The notes under the pieces are model-generated. The model searched no databases. It saw only the letters and a list, made by a program, of their open reading frames with translations, and was not told where the DNA came from. A stretch of DNA of 64,000 nt, taken from Corydoras sp. C115. Its lineage: Eukaryota > Chordata > Actinopteri > Siluriformes > Callichthyidae. Shown here piece after piece: positions 1-33,983 of the stretch. Every line of letters starts with the position of its first letter. Position 1 is the stretch's first letter. The position numbers and the translations under genes are program-made. The stretch is from assembly GCA_019802505.1 (NCBI GenBank), contig JAFMOC010000086.1, forward strand, positions 861,001-925,000. Direction: 5' to 3'.

Positions 1-2100
1 GTGCTAGTCAGTAGTAGTTCTTCCTTAAATTAGTTCTTCCTTAAAAACAAAAACACCAGGAAGGTTTACTTTACAACTGTTGCTACAACTTTCTTCAGGT
101 TCAGGCTCAAAACACTGTTGTTCTTTTGTAAATATGTTATATAAACTGTTTTCCGAATTAGTAGAAGTCTGTCAGCATTTAAGACAGATCTATTAATAAA
201 GGTAGATTAATACTTTTAAAACACTATGGGTTTCCACATTCTTTCTTTGCCAGACAGATACCCAAATGCTGTATGCAAGAATCTTACATTGTCTTACTTA
301 GTTTATTTAGTCTTTTATAAGCAATGAAAGGTATAAGCTAAACATTTTTGCAGGTTAAGCTGCTTAAAGGCAGAGCAAAATTAGTTATCAAACCACATTG
401 TCTTATTTATCACCAGGAACTCAACACCCATTTTTTCCAGAATGTAGCAACACAATACAGTTTTGGGAGGGGTGGAATTTATTCATTCTGCTTAGGCACA
501 GATTTACAACAAACACAGACTAACAAACAGCAAATGTGCAAGTGACAATATTACAGCAACAAGAAGATGATGTATTTAAAACTGTCTGTTAAATAAACCT
601 TTGCAATAAAGTAGTGCAAACAACCTTAAAAGGATATTCAAGGTTTGTACTGAACTAACAACCTGAATAAGCATAACTCTACCAACCGTGGCTTGAGTTA
701 TATGTGTCATTCACTTTTTCATTGCTTTGAAATGTGTTTATTAAAACAACTGAAACACGTACTGAATGTAGCACAATGGAAACTGGTAAGTATTTTCAGG
801 GTGTGAACTTTGACACTCAATTGTTCCTGTCATTGTTTCACACAGCTAAACTGGTAATCCATAGCGTCGTCTGTTATTAACGTCAACACAGCAAGGTTGT
901 ATTGTGACAACAAGGAGCATGTTAAGATATGACTTAACAATACTTTACTAAACCCAAAATTCACTGGTGCTGTTGTAATGCAATCCTAGAACTGCATGGA
1001 GATACGTAAATGTAAATGATGAGTGAAAGGTAAGAAACTGTAGTTGCTAAAAAGTCCTATTAAGGATTCTAGTTTTTCTTTAGCCCTTTTCAAGTGTCTT
1101 AACATAAGTGCAAATTTACCTTGATCTTCATTAGTTTGATTTTAAAAGTAACCAAAACTCTCAGACAGTAAGTCAAGTGTAAAGACATACATATGCACAC
1201 ATCAGCAAAAACATTATACACAATGTTTATGTTACCTAGAGCTTTGACCTTCAATAACCGATGTATTTTTGGCACTTCTGAATTCTTGCTTACCTTTAAT
1301 TGATTACATTATTGTGACATCTTATTTTCAACTAAAATTGCATAAAATTGTACAAACAATGCCACTGTGAATGCATGCCTTATTTATGTTTTATATATCA
1401 GCCATCAGGGCCTTCAAGGCCTAAAAGAAAATATCTGAATCACAGACTTATGTTAATTATATGTTGTCCATCAATACTTATTAAATAATTACAGGTGGTC
1501 TGTCCACTTTCTTTCATAGCATTTTTCCTGGTTATGCTGCTTCCAGACATGTATTTTTTTATTAAAGTATTTGACCAATCACAATTTAAATATTTCTGCC
1601 GAGGCCTTTAGACTCAATTTTGCTGTCCCAGTTGCAGTAAATAATTATAGCTCAACTTGTTGCTTCAACAGTTCAGATTTTACGTCCTTGATACCAGAGC
1701 CTTCTAGCAGTCTAATGTTATGTCAGCATAATCACACCCTCTGAATGGAGTGTACTTTTGATGAGTGGACATTTGAGTGGAATATGTGGCGAATCAGGAT
1801 TTTTGGTATCTGCCGTTTGTTCATGTTCGAGCAGTTTGTGCTCGATCTCTGCAGCTTATATAGAGCTCACACATTCATCAGTCGGAGCCACACCAGGTAT
1901 ATTAATTATCTGTAATCAAAGTGTTCATTTACACATTTAAACAAAAAAGATATATTATATTCTCTTAGTCCAGAAAATAACCTCCATAATGACCTAAATA
2001 TGTTTAATGGACTGACTGTCGATTAGTGAAGTGTATATTTTTCAGGATGTAATAAAACAGGACATCCACTCATAACTGATTATTATACATTCATTTATTA
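1..2100. other. AT-rich intergenic sequence, no gene seen
   Basis: No conserved coding segment, RNA gene or clear mobile element was recognised. The open frames here are short and have no recognisable domain. Confidence 0.6.
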
Positions 2101-2356
2101 ACTTCCACTTAATCTTATACTAGGCTTGTGTGTGTGGGGAGGGGAGTTCATGCTCATCCAGGGGTGAACATTTCATTCCCTGGGCAGATAGACCAGGGAC
2201 AGGAAGCAAACCTACCTCAAATTCATGTTTTTGGACTGTGGGGGAAACCAGAGAACCTGGAGGAGGAAACCCACACAGAAACGGTGAGAACATGAAAACT
2301 CCACCTTTGGCATTTGAACCTGAATTCCTGAACTGAGAGGGTGCCGCCATACTTCA
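2101..2356 (-). mobile_element. SINE copy, degraded
   Basis: Reverse-strand copy of the window's main tRNA-derived SINE. Seen are the CTTAATCTTATACTAGG tail, the CCCATCCAGGGG-like block and the TTTTTGGACTGTGGG block. It is diverged and ends near GGTGCCGCC. Confidence 0.7.
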
Positions 2357-3843
2357 CCTGTAACCACAAGGAAATGGGTTTTTTATTGCTTAATGATCAA
2401 AATTTTCTTGCAAACTGAACTTCCTTTCTGTTATGACACTTATTATTATTATTATTATTTTTTGTAATGCACATATTCTGATCAGGGTTAGTGGGGTATG
2501 GTAGCCTAGGCTACAACTCAGCAGACATGGGATATCAAACACAATACATTGGGCACTTTAGGACTGATGGTTCATATACTAATGTATATAAATTGAGGAC
2601 ACCCACACAATCATTGGGAAATATGTAAATTCAACACAAAATGAACCCACATATCCCTTTCTAGTGTCAAAGCCCTGATTTTCTTGTTGTGAGGTAAGAG
2701 CGTTGCGGTGCTGCCTTTTTATTAGCATATTAGTAACAATAAATGTCTTTCTATGTTTACTTAAGGCACAGCAGTTAACTTTAATATGTATAACATTAGG
2801 GTGGGTGTGAGCTGTTTCATTTGCAAGGGTTAGGTCAAAAGCCATAAATAACTTAACATGGCTTTAAATCTATTCAAGTGTAAACATAGTCTAATGAAAA
2901 CAATAGCATGTATTAGACAAAAAAAGCTTCTAAACAGACAAATCTTTACAAAAGCATTTCCAAAAGTAGAAAAATAATGTATTGTATGCTTATGTCCCTT
3001 AGCTGGTATTTACTATATCTTTTGTCATGTTACTGACTAGCATAACGCCCTGGGTAAACTCCAGGCCATTTAAACAATGGCATTAATTTAGAAATTAAAG
3101 ACTTACTAATACGGAACTGCCCAGATAGGGAGCTTTTTAATATGTGGTAAATATGTTAGTGCTATAAGCATTAGAGTCCAAACTGGGACCAACAGTAAGC
3201 TTTAGTTTCTTTATGATAAATAGACACTTGACACATTTAAAGTATGTAGCCACGCATCCTGGTTATTTTTTGGAAAACATGATAAAATGTTCAGGCTACA
3301 GTGTCTCCCCTGGAATGTTCATGGGGAACATGACCCCACGACCCTAGTAGAGGATAAAGTGAAAGATAATGTATGTGTTTTAATTTTGATTGGGAAAAGG
3401 TCGGGGTTTTGATTAGGACATTGTAAAACCTTAATTATTTTTTTATTTGGCCATTATGTTGAAGATATTATGGTGTGTTTGGGGTTATTTTCCAGTTGCA
3501 TAACTTAGTTTCACTGGACTGTGTTGTTTATTGTCAGATGTGCCACAGTACATTAACATCTCCATTTTGCATTTGTTTATCTATAAGTATATTGTTGCAT
3601 TAGTCCTGTGGTTGTTTAAATGTGGTTGTTAAAACCTTAAGGTCACATATAAAAGCCACCGTGAGTTTTGGAACTTTTAGTTTTTTTATTATATTAATTG
3701 TGATGTTTATGTTTTTTGTTTTTTTTTATTATATTAGCCTTCTGTTTCAGTCAGCCTGTTTGTTTTATACTCTTTCTATATGATATTCTATATGATATTC
3801 TTTCCTTATTCTCTCCAAGCACAGGGTTACAGAACAGAACTTG
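2357..3843. other. Intergenic sequence, mostly unique
   Basis: AT-rich with a short (TTA)n near 2440-2460 and a possible old SINE remnant around 2475-2545 (GATCAGGGTTAGTGGGG). No gene was recognised. Confidence 0.5.
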
Positions 3844-4158
3844 GGCGGCAAGGTGGCTTAGTTGTTAGCACATTCGCCTCAGCGCAGGGGATTCCAGGTT
3901 AGAATCTCATTGTCTCCCTGTGTTTGTGTGGGTTCCTCTGGGTTCTCCAGCTTCCTGCCACAGTCCAAAAGATTTTAAGGTGAATTAAATGCTATTAATT
4001 GCCCCATACAGCGTGTGTTTCTGTGTGTGGCTGTGTTTGTGATTGTGTGCCCAGCGATAGTTTGGCAGCCTGTCCTGGGTGTAGCTGCCCAGCACCAAAA
4101 ATGTTCTTCCCTGGACCCTAGTACAGGATTAAGTGGAAGATAAGTAATGAATGAATGT
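3844..4158 (+). mobile_element. SINE copy, diverged
   Basis: Starts GGGCGGCAAGGTGGCTTAG with a damaged B box, and ends with the GAATGAATG tail. Plus-strand, about full length. Confidence 0.75.
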
Positions 4159-6018
4159 TATGAACTTTAAAATTTCACATAATACATGAGGCATGTAAAG
4201 TTTGTAGCTGTTTGAATTTTTACAGTTTCTCAGAACATAGTCTGACTTTGGGGTTAATCTCGTATTAGAATTTAAAACTTGTTTTTCAAATGTGTAAAAC
4301 CTTTGGAAAAATTATTATATGAATAATTATTATTATAGAAAAATTAAGAAAAGCGGTAAGATGATATAAACATGTTGGTACTATTGGGAGTCCATGGGTT
4401 TTGTGTGTATTTTTCTGGTTTTCCTAACTGTCAGGAAATCTATACTATTTCAAAACATGGGTCTGGCACCAGCTGGGACAGTTTGATCTTCAGCAGTTTT
4501 GGCACATTTGTTTTGAATGCTGCACTGAAATCCACAAACAAAAGTCTGACATTTGTTACAGGCCTTCTGAAATTGCAGGACTAGGTTCAACACTTCATTA
4601 GCAAGAACGTTTTATATTCGTTTTATACAAGAACGATTATATTATTATTATTATTATTATTGTTATTATTGTTGTTGTTGTTGTTGTTGCTATAAGGAAG
4701 CCTTTCTTTGCAACTACCACATTCTTTATTTTCAAGATAGCTTGGTATCATTACTCATGATTTGGTATTACTTTAGTATTTGGTGTTACTTCTAAATAAA
4801 AAATAAAGTTTATGTCTAACGTAAATTTCTCTAAGCTAATGGAGTACAGGAGAAACAGCATTCCAACTAAAAAGAAAAGATGGAGAAAGATGGGTGAAGG
4901 TGGGGGTAGCTTGGAATTAAGGGTCATTGTTTCATTGTGTTTCAGAGGGTCCCACTGGTCACTTTCCCAAGTGGGTTTGGTTTCCCATAAGGTAGGAGGG
5001 TATCATGTTTTAAAAACATGATCCTTCTTCTTGTTGAAATAGGAGAGTGTTAATATAACACTCCACAGTCCTCCTTCTACCCTGCTTTAATACTTATGTG
5101 GTACAACACTGGATTTACAGTGAAACTTGAACATCTATGAACTCTTTATAATTTACTATATTTTGTTTTATAATTCACCATATATTTCTTTTATATATTA
5201 CTATTTACTATTTACTTATATGTTGTGTGAATTCCGCAAGTTCTAAAATGATTTTTTTTTAATAATTAAACAATCTTTAAATATAATACTTCATTTATTG
5301 AGAAGAAAAATATTTCATGGTTTTCTGCATTTTGTCTGACTCTGTTCTGCAATAACTGCAGGTAAAAGTTTCTTGTAACTCTTGATTCATTTTGTACATC
5401 ATCGTGAAAGAAATGGTCTATTACATCATAAAGATCCGCTTTGATTCTTTGTTGACCTTGCGGATTTTTCTACACATACAGTTCATTTTAAGTTGAGTTT
5501 TTAACTTCCCAAATCTTTAACTTTTTGGTAAAATGACTTGGCGACAGTGTATTTTCCCAAGATTCATTTGGCATTTAATACTTGGACAAATGTCCTGACA
5601 ATTTATAGTTTGCCTGGTTAACTCTGAATTTATGACATCTTTGATGGCAAGCTAAGCAGATGCAGCAGACCAGATATAGTCAGTATTCTACCACCACTAT
5701 GCTTTACAGGTTGCATTTAGATCTTTATCTAGAATCTTTATCTAGCTTTTACTCTTATTTAGACCAATAAGTTCCATTTTAGTCTCAGCTGTCAACAAAA
5801 CCTTTATTTCAGTATTCCGGATATGTTAACTTTATCTTTAATAAATTGTATATATGTAGAACGCCAAAAACAAAGTTTATTACCCAAACACAGATGTGTG
5901 GTATATCCAAAGTGGGATATGGGATCTTTATTTGTTGGAGAAAAATACTAATAGCTAAAAATCCTTTACTATTTTTACGTACTAATACTGCTAATACTAA
6001 TACTACTGTTACTACAAC
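4159..6018. other. Intergenic sequence with an (ATT)/(GTT) microsatellite
   Basis: No gene was recognised. A triplet microsatellite of ATT then GTT units lies at about 4639-4690. Confidence 0.5.
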
Positions 6019-6026
6019 AATATACT

Positions 6027-6370
6027 TCCATCCATCCATTATGTTCCGCTTTATCCTCCATTAGGGTCGCGGTGGGGTTCCCCATGCCCATCCAGGGGAG
6101 AACGTCTTGGGCGCTGGGCAGACACACCCAGGACAGGCGCCAATCTATCGCTGGGCACACACTCACTCACACAGACACACTCTATACTGGGCAATTTGGA
6201 GAATTCAATTGACTTGATCCATGTTTTTGGACTGTTGGAGGAAACCGGAGAATCCAGAGGAAACCCACGCGGACATGGGGTGAACATGGAAACTCCACCC
6301 AGATGGGGATTCGAACCGGGAATCCCTAGAGCTGAGAGGCGAATGTGCTAACTACTAAGCCACCGTGCCC
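6027..6370 (-). mobile_element. SINE copy, full length with 8-bp TSD
   Basis: Reverse-strand full-length copy with an intact B box (GGATTCGAACC on the plus strand). It is flanked by AATATACT at 6019-6026 and 6371-6378, a perfect 8-bp target-site duplication. Confidence 0.88.
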
Positions 6371-6378
6371 AATATACT

Positions 6379-6775
6379 AGAACAGTTTCAACTCTTCTGG
6401 GAAGGCTGTCCACAAGGTGTATCTAGAGTGTGTCTATGGGAATTTTTGACCATTCTTCCTGCACATTTGTGAGGTCACACTGATGTTGGATGAGAAGGCC
6501 TGGCTCTAATTCATACCAAAGATGTTCTTTTGGTTTATGGTCAGGTCTCTGTGCAGGCCAGTCAAGTTCATCCACACCAGACTCTCTCATCCATGTCTTT
6601 ATGGACCTTGCTTTGTGCACACAAACCACCCCACAACATGATCCCCCCTCCAACTTTACACCTGGCACAATGCAGTCAGTACCATTCTCCACAACCACCA
6701 AACCCAGACTCGTCCATCAGATCAAACCAAAAACTTCTCTAGAGTGTGATTCATGTTCCATGCTCACCTAAATGT
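6379..6775 (-). mobile_element. Tc1-like transposon fragment
   Basis: The minus strand encodes HKARSIKTWMRESGVDELDW then PAQRPDHKPKEHLWYELEPG. This matches the C-terminal catalytic part of Tc1/mariner transposases, where SPDLNPIEHLWDELE is usual. The NP-to-KP change, interruptions and lack of both termini show a dead, truncated copy. Confidence 0.8.
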
Positions 6776-7026
6776 GCCAGAGATAATTACAGTATTTTAT
6801 AAGTATTTTAACTGGATAAGTATATTGAAAGCGCAGTCACTATATGTAATAAGTAAGTCAATGGAATCATTCTGAAGCTGTGGTAATGTCACTCTGGTTT
6901 AAAATTGCCATTAATTCAACAAATTTTGTTCACCATTAATCCCAATTTCACCCTCTCACTAGTGGCACTCCGCAGTGCAAAGCACACATATCAGAAAAAA
7001 ATACTGTGGCTTATATTATTAGAATT

Positions 7027-7062
7027 GGGCGGCACGGTGGCTCAGTGCTCAGCACGTTCCCA
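7027..7062 (+). mobile_element. SINE 5' fragment
   Basis: Only the first ~36 bases (GGGCGGCACGGTGGCTCAG...) remain before the sequence switches abruptly into an L2 LINE. Confidence 0.6.
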
Positions 7063-7933
7063 CAGTTGAAAAACATTGAGAGCTTCTCATTATCCCAGCT
7101 AAACCCTTAATCCATCATGACCTGACCTTCCAAATTGACGGCTCCACAATCTCCCCAACCGATTCGGTCCGGAACCTTGGTTTCACAATAGACTCCCACG
7201 TTAAACACAAGTCGGGCTGCAGAGTTTTTGAATTAGTTGAAGAGGTCTGATTGTGGAAGCTGGGATACCGGCAAGTAGCGCATTACAATAATCAAACCGG
7301 GATAGGACTAGGGCTTGAACTAGCAGTTGGGTAGCATGTTCATTTAAGAAGGGTCTGATCTTCCTTATGTTGTAAAGAAGGAATCTGCAGGAACGGGCGG
7401 TTTTGATAACATGATCAGAGAGTTTAACACTGGTTTTCCCATTACTCATTTCCCTCCCTCCCTGTAGCTACTCGCATTCAGTACAAGTCACTGACTCTGG
7501 CCTACAGAACCATTTCTGGATCTTCCCCCTCCTACCTTCACTCCTTCAATCTTTTCAAAATATACTCCGACTCGTTCATTTCGTTCCAGTGATGATTGCT
7601 GCCTGGCGATTCCACCTCACCAAGGAGCTAATTCTCACTCCGTGGCGTTCACCACTGCAAAAAGGTGGAACGATCTTCCCAACTCTGTCCGTAAGGCAGA
7701 ATCACTCAGCAGATTTACGAAACTACTGAAGACGCATCTTTTTAACAAATTCCATTAAAAAAGGGGGGGGGGGGGGGGGGGCGCAAAGCATCAAATAACA
7801 ATCAGGTTTGATGATTTTACAGTGTAGTTGATTTTAGCATAACTTCTGACTTGTAATGTTCTCATTTGTAAGTCGCTTTGGATAAAAGCGTCTGCTAAAT
7901 GCTGCTAAATGACTAAATGTAATGTAAATGTAA
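7063..7933 (+). mobile_element. L2-type LINE 3' end with internal inversion
   Basis: The plus strand gives the reverse-transcriptase C-terminal blocks RNLGFTIDSHVKHK, then (after the break) LPVATRIQYKSLTLAYRTIS and RWNDLPNSVRKAESLSRF. It ends with GGATAAAAGCGTCTGCTAAA-type tail sequence. About 7205-7450 instead encodes the intervening block on the minus strand (LYNIRKIRPFLNEHATQLLV, RFDYCNALLAGIP). A 19-base G run lies at 7763-7781. Inactive remnant. Confidence 0.85.
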
Positions 7934-7939
7934 AAAAAT

Positions 7940-8072
7940 CAATCAAGATCAATTGAATTCTCCAAATTGCCCCATACAAAGAGTGTTTGTGTGCATGTCT
8001 GTGTGTGTGAGTGTGCCCCTGGATGGGCATGGGAACCCCCCCCCCCACGACATTAATTAATGGATGGATGGA
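7940..8072 (+). mobile_element. SINE 3' half fragment
   Basis: Contains GAATTCTCCAAATTGCCCCA, the CCCCTGGATGGGCATGGG block, a short C run and a GGATGGATGG tail. The 5' tRNA part is missing. Confidence 0.65.
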
Positions 8073-8395
8073 TATTATTACAATATACAAGTATACTGTT
8101 ATAAGTAATAACCAGTATTAGTAAAACTAGTAGTTTCTAGTAAAACTAGAAAAAAGGTTTTTCAGCTATTATTATTTTTCTCCCATAAATAAAGAGCCTA
8201 CATACCCCTTTGAATACACGCACATCTGTGTTTGAGTACAAAACCTATGTTTTAGCTGTCTGTCCAGTTAGAGTAATGACAAAGCAATAAAAGTTACACT
8301 AATTAACTTAGCACTACACGGCCAAGTTATTCAAGCTACGCAGTTCTAAAATTCTACAATACATTTTATACTATACAGTCTAATATTTGTAATCT

Positions 8396-8650
8396 TCAAT
8401 CTCTATAAGGATATCGGTCCAAAACCACAAACATTATAAAGGTTTGCTGTGCCACTTCCATGTGCCATATTCTGCACAAAACCTTTTGGAATGTGAGACA
8501 TCTCGCCTGAACTATAACGTCACAGACACACTGATGTTTGATAAGAAGTCCTGGATCAACATTGTCCTTCAGAATCAGCACAAAAGTGTGGAGTACTGGT
8601 GAAGTCATTAAAGGTCGTAGGTCACTAGAGTTGCTATACTTTAAAGTCAA
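8396..8650 (-). mobile_element. Possible Tc1-like fragment
   Basis: The minus strand contains DPGLLIKHQC, resembling the EPGLLIQHQC segment of the Tc1-like copy near 6.5 kb. The surrounding sequence is very degraded. Weak. Confidence 0.3.
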
Positions 8651-9104
8651 ATCATATTGTTACACGTGTTTATGGGTTTATATTCCTAACATTAATATAA
8701 ATGTCACATAAGCTAAAGATAAAATTCCAAATCAGGAATGAAAAAAACTGGAATGTTTACATACATTGGGCCAAATACTTAATGTTAATGTTAATGTTCA
8801 GTTTTGAGTACTTGTCTGAACCACAGGGTATGAAAGTTGTTAGATTTAATCATGTTCTAGATCAGTACGTTCAAACTTTTTGTTTTTACCAATCATGTAT
8901 GTCATCTCAAAGAGGTATGCATGTGTGTGCAACAAATCAAGATCCAGTGATATGATCATTTTAAATTTGTGTGTTGTGTGTGTAATGCTTTAAAATGGAA
9001 TATAGTCTACATCTGAAAACAAGTCTGAATTTTAATTGTGAACAAAAGAGTCAACACTGTAAGACTTTTTTCTGCATCTGCTCTTTGTTTACAATATTGT
9101 TTGT

Positions 9105-9893
9105 TACATTTAGTCATTTAGCAGACCCTGTTATCCAAAGCGATTTACAAATGAGAACATTACAAGTCAGAAGTTATGGAAAAAAACAGCTACAGTGTAG
9201 AATTAAACCTGATCATTATCCTATCCCGTGCCTCTTTTTAAATTTTATTATATTTCTTTTTTGTTTATATCAGGTATTTGTGAAATAATGTGTTTTAAGT
9301 TTTTTTTTAAAGATGCTAACTGACTCCGCCTTATGGAATCGGGTAGATTGTTCCACTTTTTTGCAGAGGTGAACACTACGGAGTAAGCACTATGGTGAGG
9401 TGGAATCACATTCATCACTAGAGTGAAGTGAACAAGTTGGAGTGTATTGAAGGTAAGAGAGGGCAGATCCAGAGATTGTCCTGTAGGTCTGAGTCAGTGA
9501 CTTGACCTGTCAGTGAGCAGCTACAGGAGGCCAGTAGAGAGAGATGAGTAATGGAGGGACGGGAGTTTACTTGGACGGGTTGAACAAAAGTCAGGCTGTT
9601 TTTGAGTTTTTAATCAGTTGTAGACGCCTGATTGGGAGTTGGGAGACCACCAAACAATGCAGTACAATAATTGAGCCAGGATAAGATGAGGGCGTGAACA
9701 AACAGCTGAGTAGCATGTTCAGTCAAGAATGGTCTGATCTTCCTGATGCCATTTTGGTGACCTGATCCGATGTGAGTCAAACCAAGGTTACGAACTGAGT
9801 CCGGTGGAGAGACAGTGGAGCCATCTATATGGAAGATCATTGTTAGTGACAGTTTGTGTATAAATTTCAATTTCAAGAAAAGATCAGACAATT
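9105..9893 (-). mobile_element. L2-type LINE 3' end
   Basis: Reverse-strand copy. The tail near 9105-9150 reads CATTTAGCAGACCCTGTTAT, and the coding remnant at 9610-9890 gives SVRNLGLTHIGSG and NGIRKIRPFLTEHATQLFVH, which is the reverse-transcriptase C-terminal region. Frameshifted and truncated. Confidence 0.8.
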
Positions 9894-10171
9894 AAAAAAT
9901 GTAATTAAAACTAAAACTGATATATTTACCAAACAAATGGACAAAAACAAATGTTTTAACTTAAGAATATTGGATATGGACAAAGTCACCATAGCACTGA
10001 TATGGTTTTAGTATCAAAGGAGCATCCCCAAAAATTCACTCAAATACTTGGCTCAGAAAGACAGAGACCTGTTACTTAACACACTCCAGTTTCATCAAGA
10101 AATTTTAACTGAAACTGTACCATGCAAAAAAGAAGCTAATTGACCAAATTAGAGGATTAAGGTCACCAGAG

Positions 10172-10373
10172 ACCTTAATCCTCTACTAGGGTCGCAGGTT
10201 GGGGGGTAGAAAGTTTTGGGCGCTGGGCAGATACACCCAGGACAGAGCACCAATCTATCGCTGGGCACACTAACTCACACAGACACAAACACACTCTACA
10301 TAGAGGCAATTTAAAGTGTGGAATTTACCTTGAACCCATGTTTTTGGATTGTGGGAGGAAACCTTGCCAAACA
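10172..10373 (-). mobile_element. SINE fragment
   Basis: Reverse-strand partial copy from the AATCCTCTACTAGGGTCGC tail block to TTTTTGGATTGTGGGAGGAA. Confidence 0.65.
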
Positions 10374-10468
10374 CAGTTGCTCAAACACTTCCTATTTAAA
10401 ATTTTTTTTTATTTTATTTTTAAGAAAGCGTCCAAACATTTAAAAAAAAAAAAAATAGGGTTTGTTTT

Positions 10469-10502
10469 CATCCATTGTCTTCCGCATCATGCTCTACAAG
10501 GG

Positions 10503-10535
<33 letters not shown>

Positions 10536-10828
10536 GAGGGGGGGGTAAGGTTCATCCAGGGCAGAATGTTTCAGGCACTGGGCAGATACACCCAGGACAG
10601 GGCACCAATCAATCACTGGGCACACTCACTCACACAATACACACTATATGGGGCAAATAAGAGCATTTAATTTACCTTGAATCTTAATTTACCTGTGGGA
10701 GGAAACCAAAGAACCCAAGGGAAAAGCACACTGACATGGGGAGAACAAGGAAACTCCACCCAGATTGGGATTCAAACATGGATTCCCAGCTCTGAGGTAA
10801 ACGTGATAACCACTAGGCCCCGTGCCCC
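10469..10828 (-). mobile_element. SINE copy with (GT)n
   Basis: Reverse-strand diverged full-length copy. A (GT)n tract at about 10503-10532 and a G run interrupt the conserved GGGTCG block. Confidence 0.7.
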
Positions 10829-10879
10829 CCAATATATATAAAAATAATATTTTAAATTAGTTTCAATAAGTTCTTGTGT

Positions 10880-11209
10880 GGGGCGGCACAGTGGCTTAAT
10901 GGTTAGCATGTTCGCCTCTCAGCACTAGGGATTCCCGGTTCGAATCCCCATCTGAGTGGAGTTTGCATGTTCTCCCCGTGTCCGGGTGGGTTTCCTCCGG
11001 TTTCCTCCCACAGTCCAAAAACATGTATCAAGTCAATTGAGTTCTCCAAATTGCCCCATATAGAGTGTGTTTGTGTGAGTGTGTGCCCAACGATAGATTG
11101 GCACCCTGTCCTGGGTGTATCTGCCCAGCGCCCGAGACGTTATCCCCTGGTGGGAATGGGGAATCCCACCGCGACCCTAATAGAGGATAAAGCGGGAAGA
11201 TAATGAACG
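10880..11209 (+). mobile_element. SINE copy, full length with 13-bp TSD
   Basis: Plus-strand copy with B box GGTTCGAATCC and TAATGAACG tail. AATAAGTTCTTGT occurs at 10865-10877 and 11210-11222, a target-site duplication. Confidence 0.88.
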
Positions 11210-11222
11210 AATAAGTTCTTGT

Positions 11223-12298
11223 ATTATGTTGAGTTTTGATGAAACAGAAACATTCCAGGTGCTGTGTTTCTGTGGTACCTGCTGGTAACTGCTAAAAAGT
11301 GGCTAATTCTTTTTTATAGCAATCTTTTAAATATTTTTAAACGGTACTGTATTTTGTCTTTTGCTTCAGAGCGAATATTGAGGTAATCGAAACATTAAAG
11401 ATGAAAAACTTTTTAAAAGCGCCTGTTTTTGATGGCTTTCTGCTGCCACCTGTTGGACAAAAACTGCACTTGCGATCAAATTGAAATTGCTCAAGGTTTA
11501 AATTTTTTATTGGCGATTTAAAACGTAAAATCAACTAAAATCACCGATGGTGGTAGTGTGCACTGAAGTGGGCTTGCTTTTAAAAGTTTTTAAATTATAT
11601 TCTAAAATTATTGATAATTTTTTTTATAAAAGGTGTTTTGTATTTTATTTGTAATCTGGTTTTAACTTGATTGTAATTGTGGCTATAACACCTGCCTCCT
11701 GTGCAATATCTAAATCATGGGAAAGAATAATTCCCCTTTCCCATGGTTTACTCACAATAAATAAACAACCTCGAGTGTCTTATTGCTTTATTATCTCATG
11801 GCAGTTACTGCCATCATGAATTTAATTTTAATTACATAACTGCATAAATGATAAAAGCTGGATATGGAAAACAAGCTTTTAAAATATAACTAATAAATGA
11901 GAGATGCAAGTTTCTGGTTCCACCATTAAGACTATTCCAAAGTACAGTAGCAAGTGACTTTATACTTAACTTTTTCATTTCAATAAATAAAGCTATAGTT
12001 TAAAGTACTTTTACCTCTAGCAACTATAACATGCCTCTAATATACTGAAACTAATGATTTAGTATTATTTAAGTAATCCTATATAAAAATATACAGTGTG
12101 TGTGTAAAAACAAAAAAAGATTTAACATTAATATATGGAACTACATTTTGAAGACAATGTTTAAAAAACTTACTACTAAATAGGATACTTACATTACAGA
12201 ATTGGTACCTTTACTGAAAGGATCTAAATATTTCCTCCACCACTGACTTGTCCAACAATATACAAAAAAGTTGAATTGAAGTTAATATTTTATATTTT
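11223..12298. other. Unique AT-rich sequence downstream of NMD3
   Basis: No gene or recognisable element was seen. A GCTGCCACCTGTTGGAC motif near 11440 resembles a common fish-repeat phrase but is too short to call. Confidence 0.5.
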
Positions 12299-12304
12299 TT
12301 TATT
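12299..12304 (-). terminator. Probable NMD3 polyadenylation signal
   Basis: A canonical AATAAA hexamer (TTTATT on the plus strand) lies about 325 bases after the NMD3 stop codon, implying a short 3' UTR. It was inferred from position only. Confidence 0.5.
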
Positions 12305-12629
12305 GGTGATGTGGAAGCACACAGTAGGCACGCCCACCACTTATATGCTGAGGTTTACAATGCAGTAGGATTTGATTATTAGAACAGACTGGTGTAAAAT
12401 GATACAAATCTAAATGGAGCTCATGCATTGGATCATTTACCCAAAAGACAGAAGTGACTCCTGTACTCCATAGAATTCCGTCCAGATTCAGACTGATAGC
12501 CTCTTATCCTTGCACTTAGCTTCAGGCCAGTGATTCATCACTCAAAACTCAATAAGGTCTGAATGGCCAAAACATTAAGAGACACTGGGGTTGCATCTCC
12601 TCTCCACTCTAAACAAGTGTTTTTGAAAT

Positions 12630-33092
<20,463 letters not shown>

Positions 33093-33983
33093 AACTTAAA
33101 GAGATATGAATAGATTAAATTATATCGACTTTCACATCAGAACTAAGAAGTTTAAACATTACAGAGACAATAATCTTTCTGATAATATTTTTATCATTGC
33201 TCCTAAATAAGAGGGTAATATTATAATTACAGATTAGAGACAGCTCGGTACTTTTCAATGTACCTTTCGTAAAGAGCAGTCTATTAAGGTATTATTTTAA
33301 CAAAAACAATCTTCAGTAGTGTATACTTGACTTTAAAACCACAGCTCACTAAATCCTGTGTGGAAAAAAACTATAATCCAGACAAATCTACAGTTTTTGA
33401 ATTAGTTGTGACGGACAACTGTAAACATATTACACAGACATGGACCACTGTATTAGGAATACATCTGTATCCACACATTTAATTATCCAACTGAGTGGCC
33501 TCAGTCAACGGTAACTTTCGAATCAACTGTTAGATTAAGGGGAAATGGAATGTTATTCCAAACACGGCATTGTTGTTGGTACCAGACGGGCTGGTTTAAG
33601 TCATTTTCATTTTAACACCAAGACAGTCCCTAAAGTTACTTAACAGTATGCAAATAAAAACTCCAGTGGATAAAAGCTAGACTCTCATAACATTACTGTA
33701 CAACTGTACAGAATCTCAAAATGCATATTAAATCAAGTTGATTGGCTACAACAGAAGACTACAACTAATACATGCTATTACATTCATCAATAGCTGATAA
33801 ACACTCTGCACATATACAAATCCGCAGATGTACAAAAAAAATATGACCCACATTGCATTTTATCGATTTGCTCTACAAAGCACATTGCATATTATTTAAA
33901 TATATTATGCACGTTACAGTAAATTGTAACATTAACTTGAGATATCCCATCTATCCGTAACCAAATTCCTTGTGTGTAACATA

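Noticed and set aside
8701..9288. Adjacent short plus-strand frames at 8701-8955 and 8995-9288
   Set aside because: No domain, no splice context and partial overlap with an L2 copy; treated as chance.
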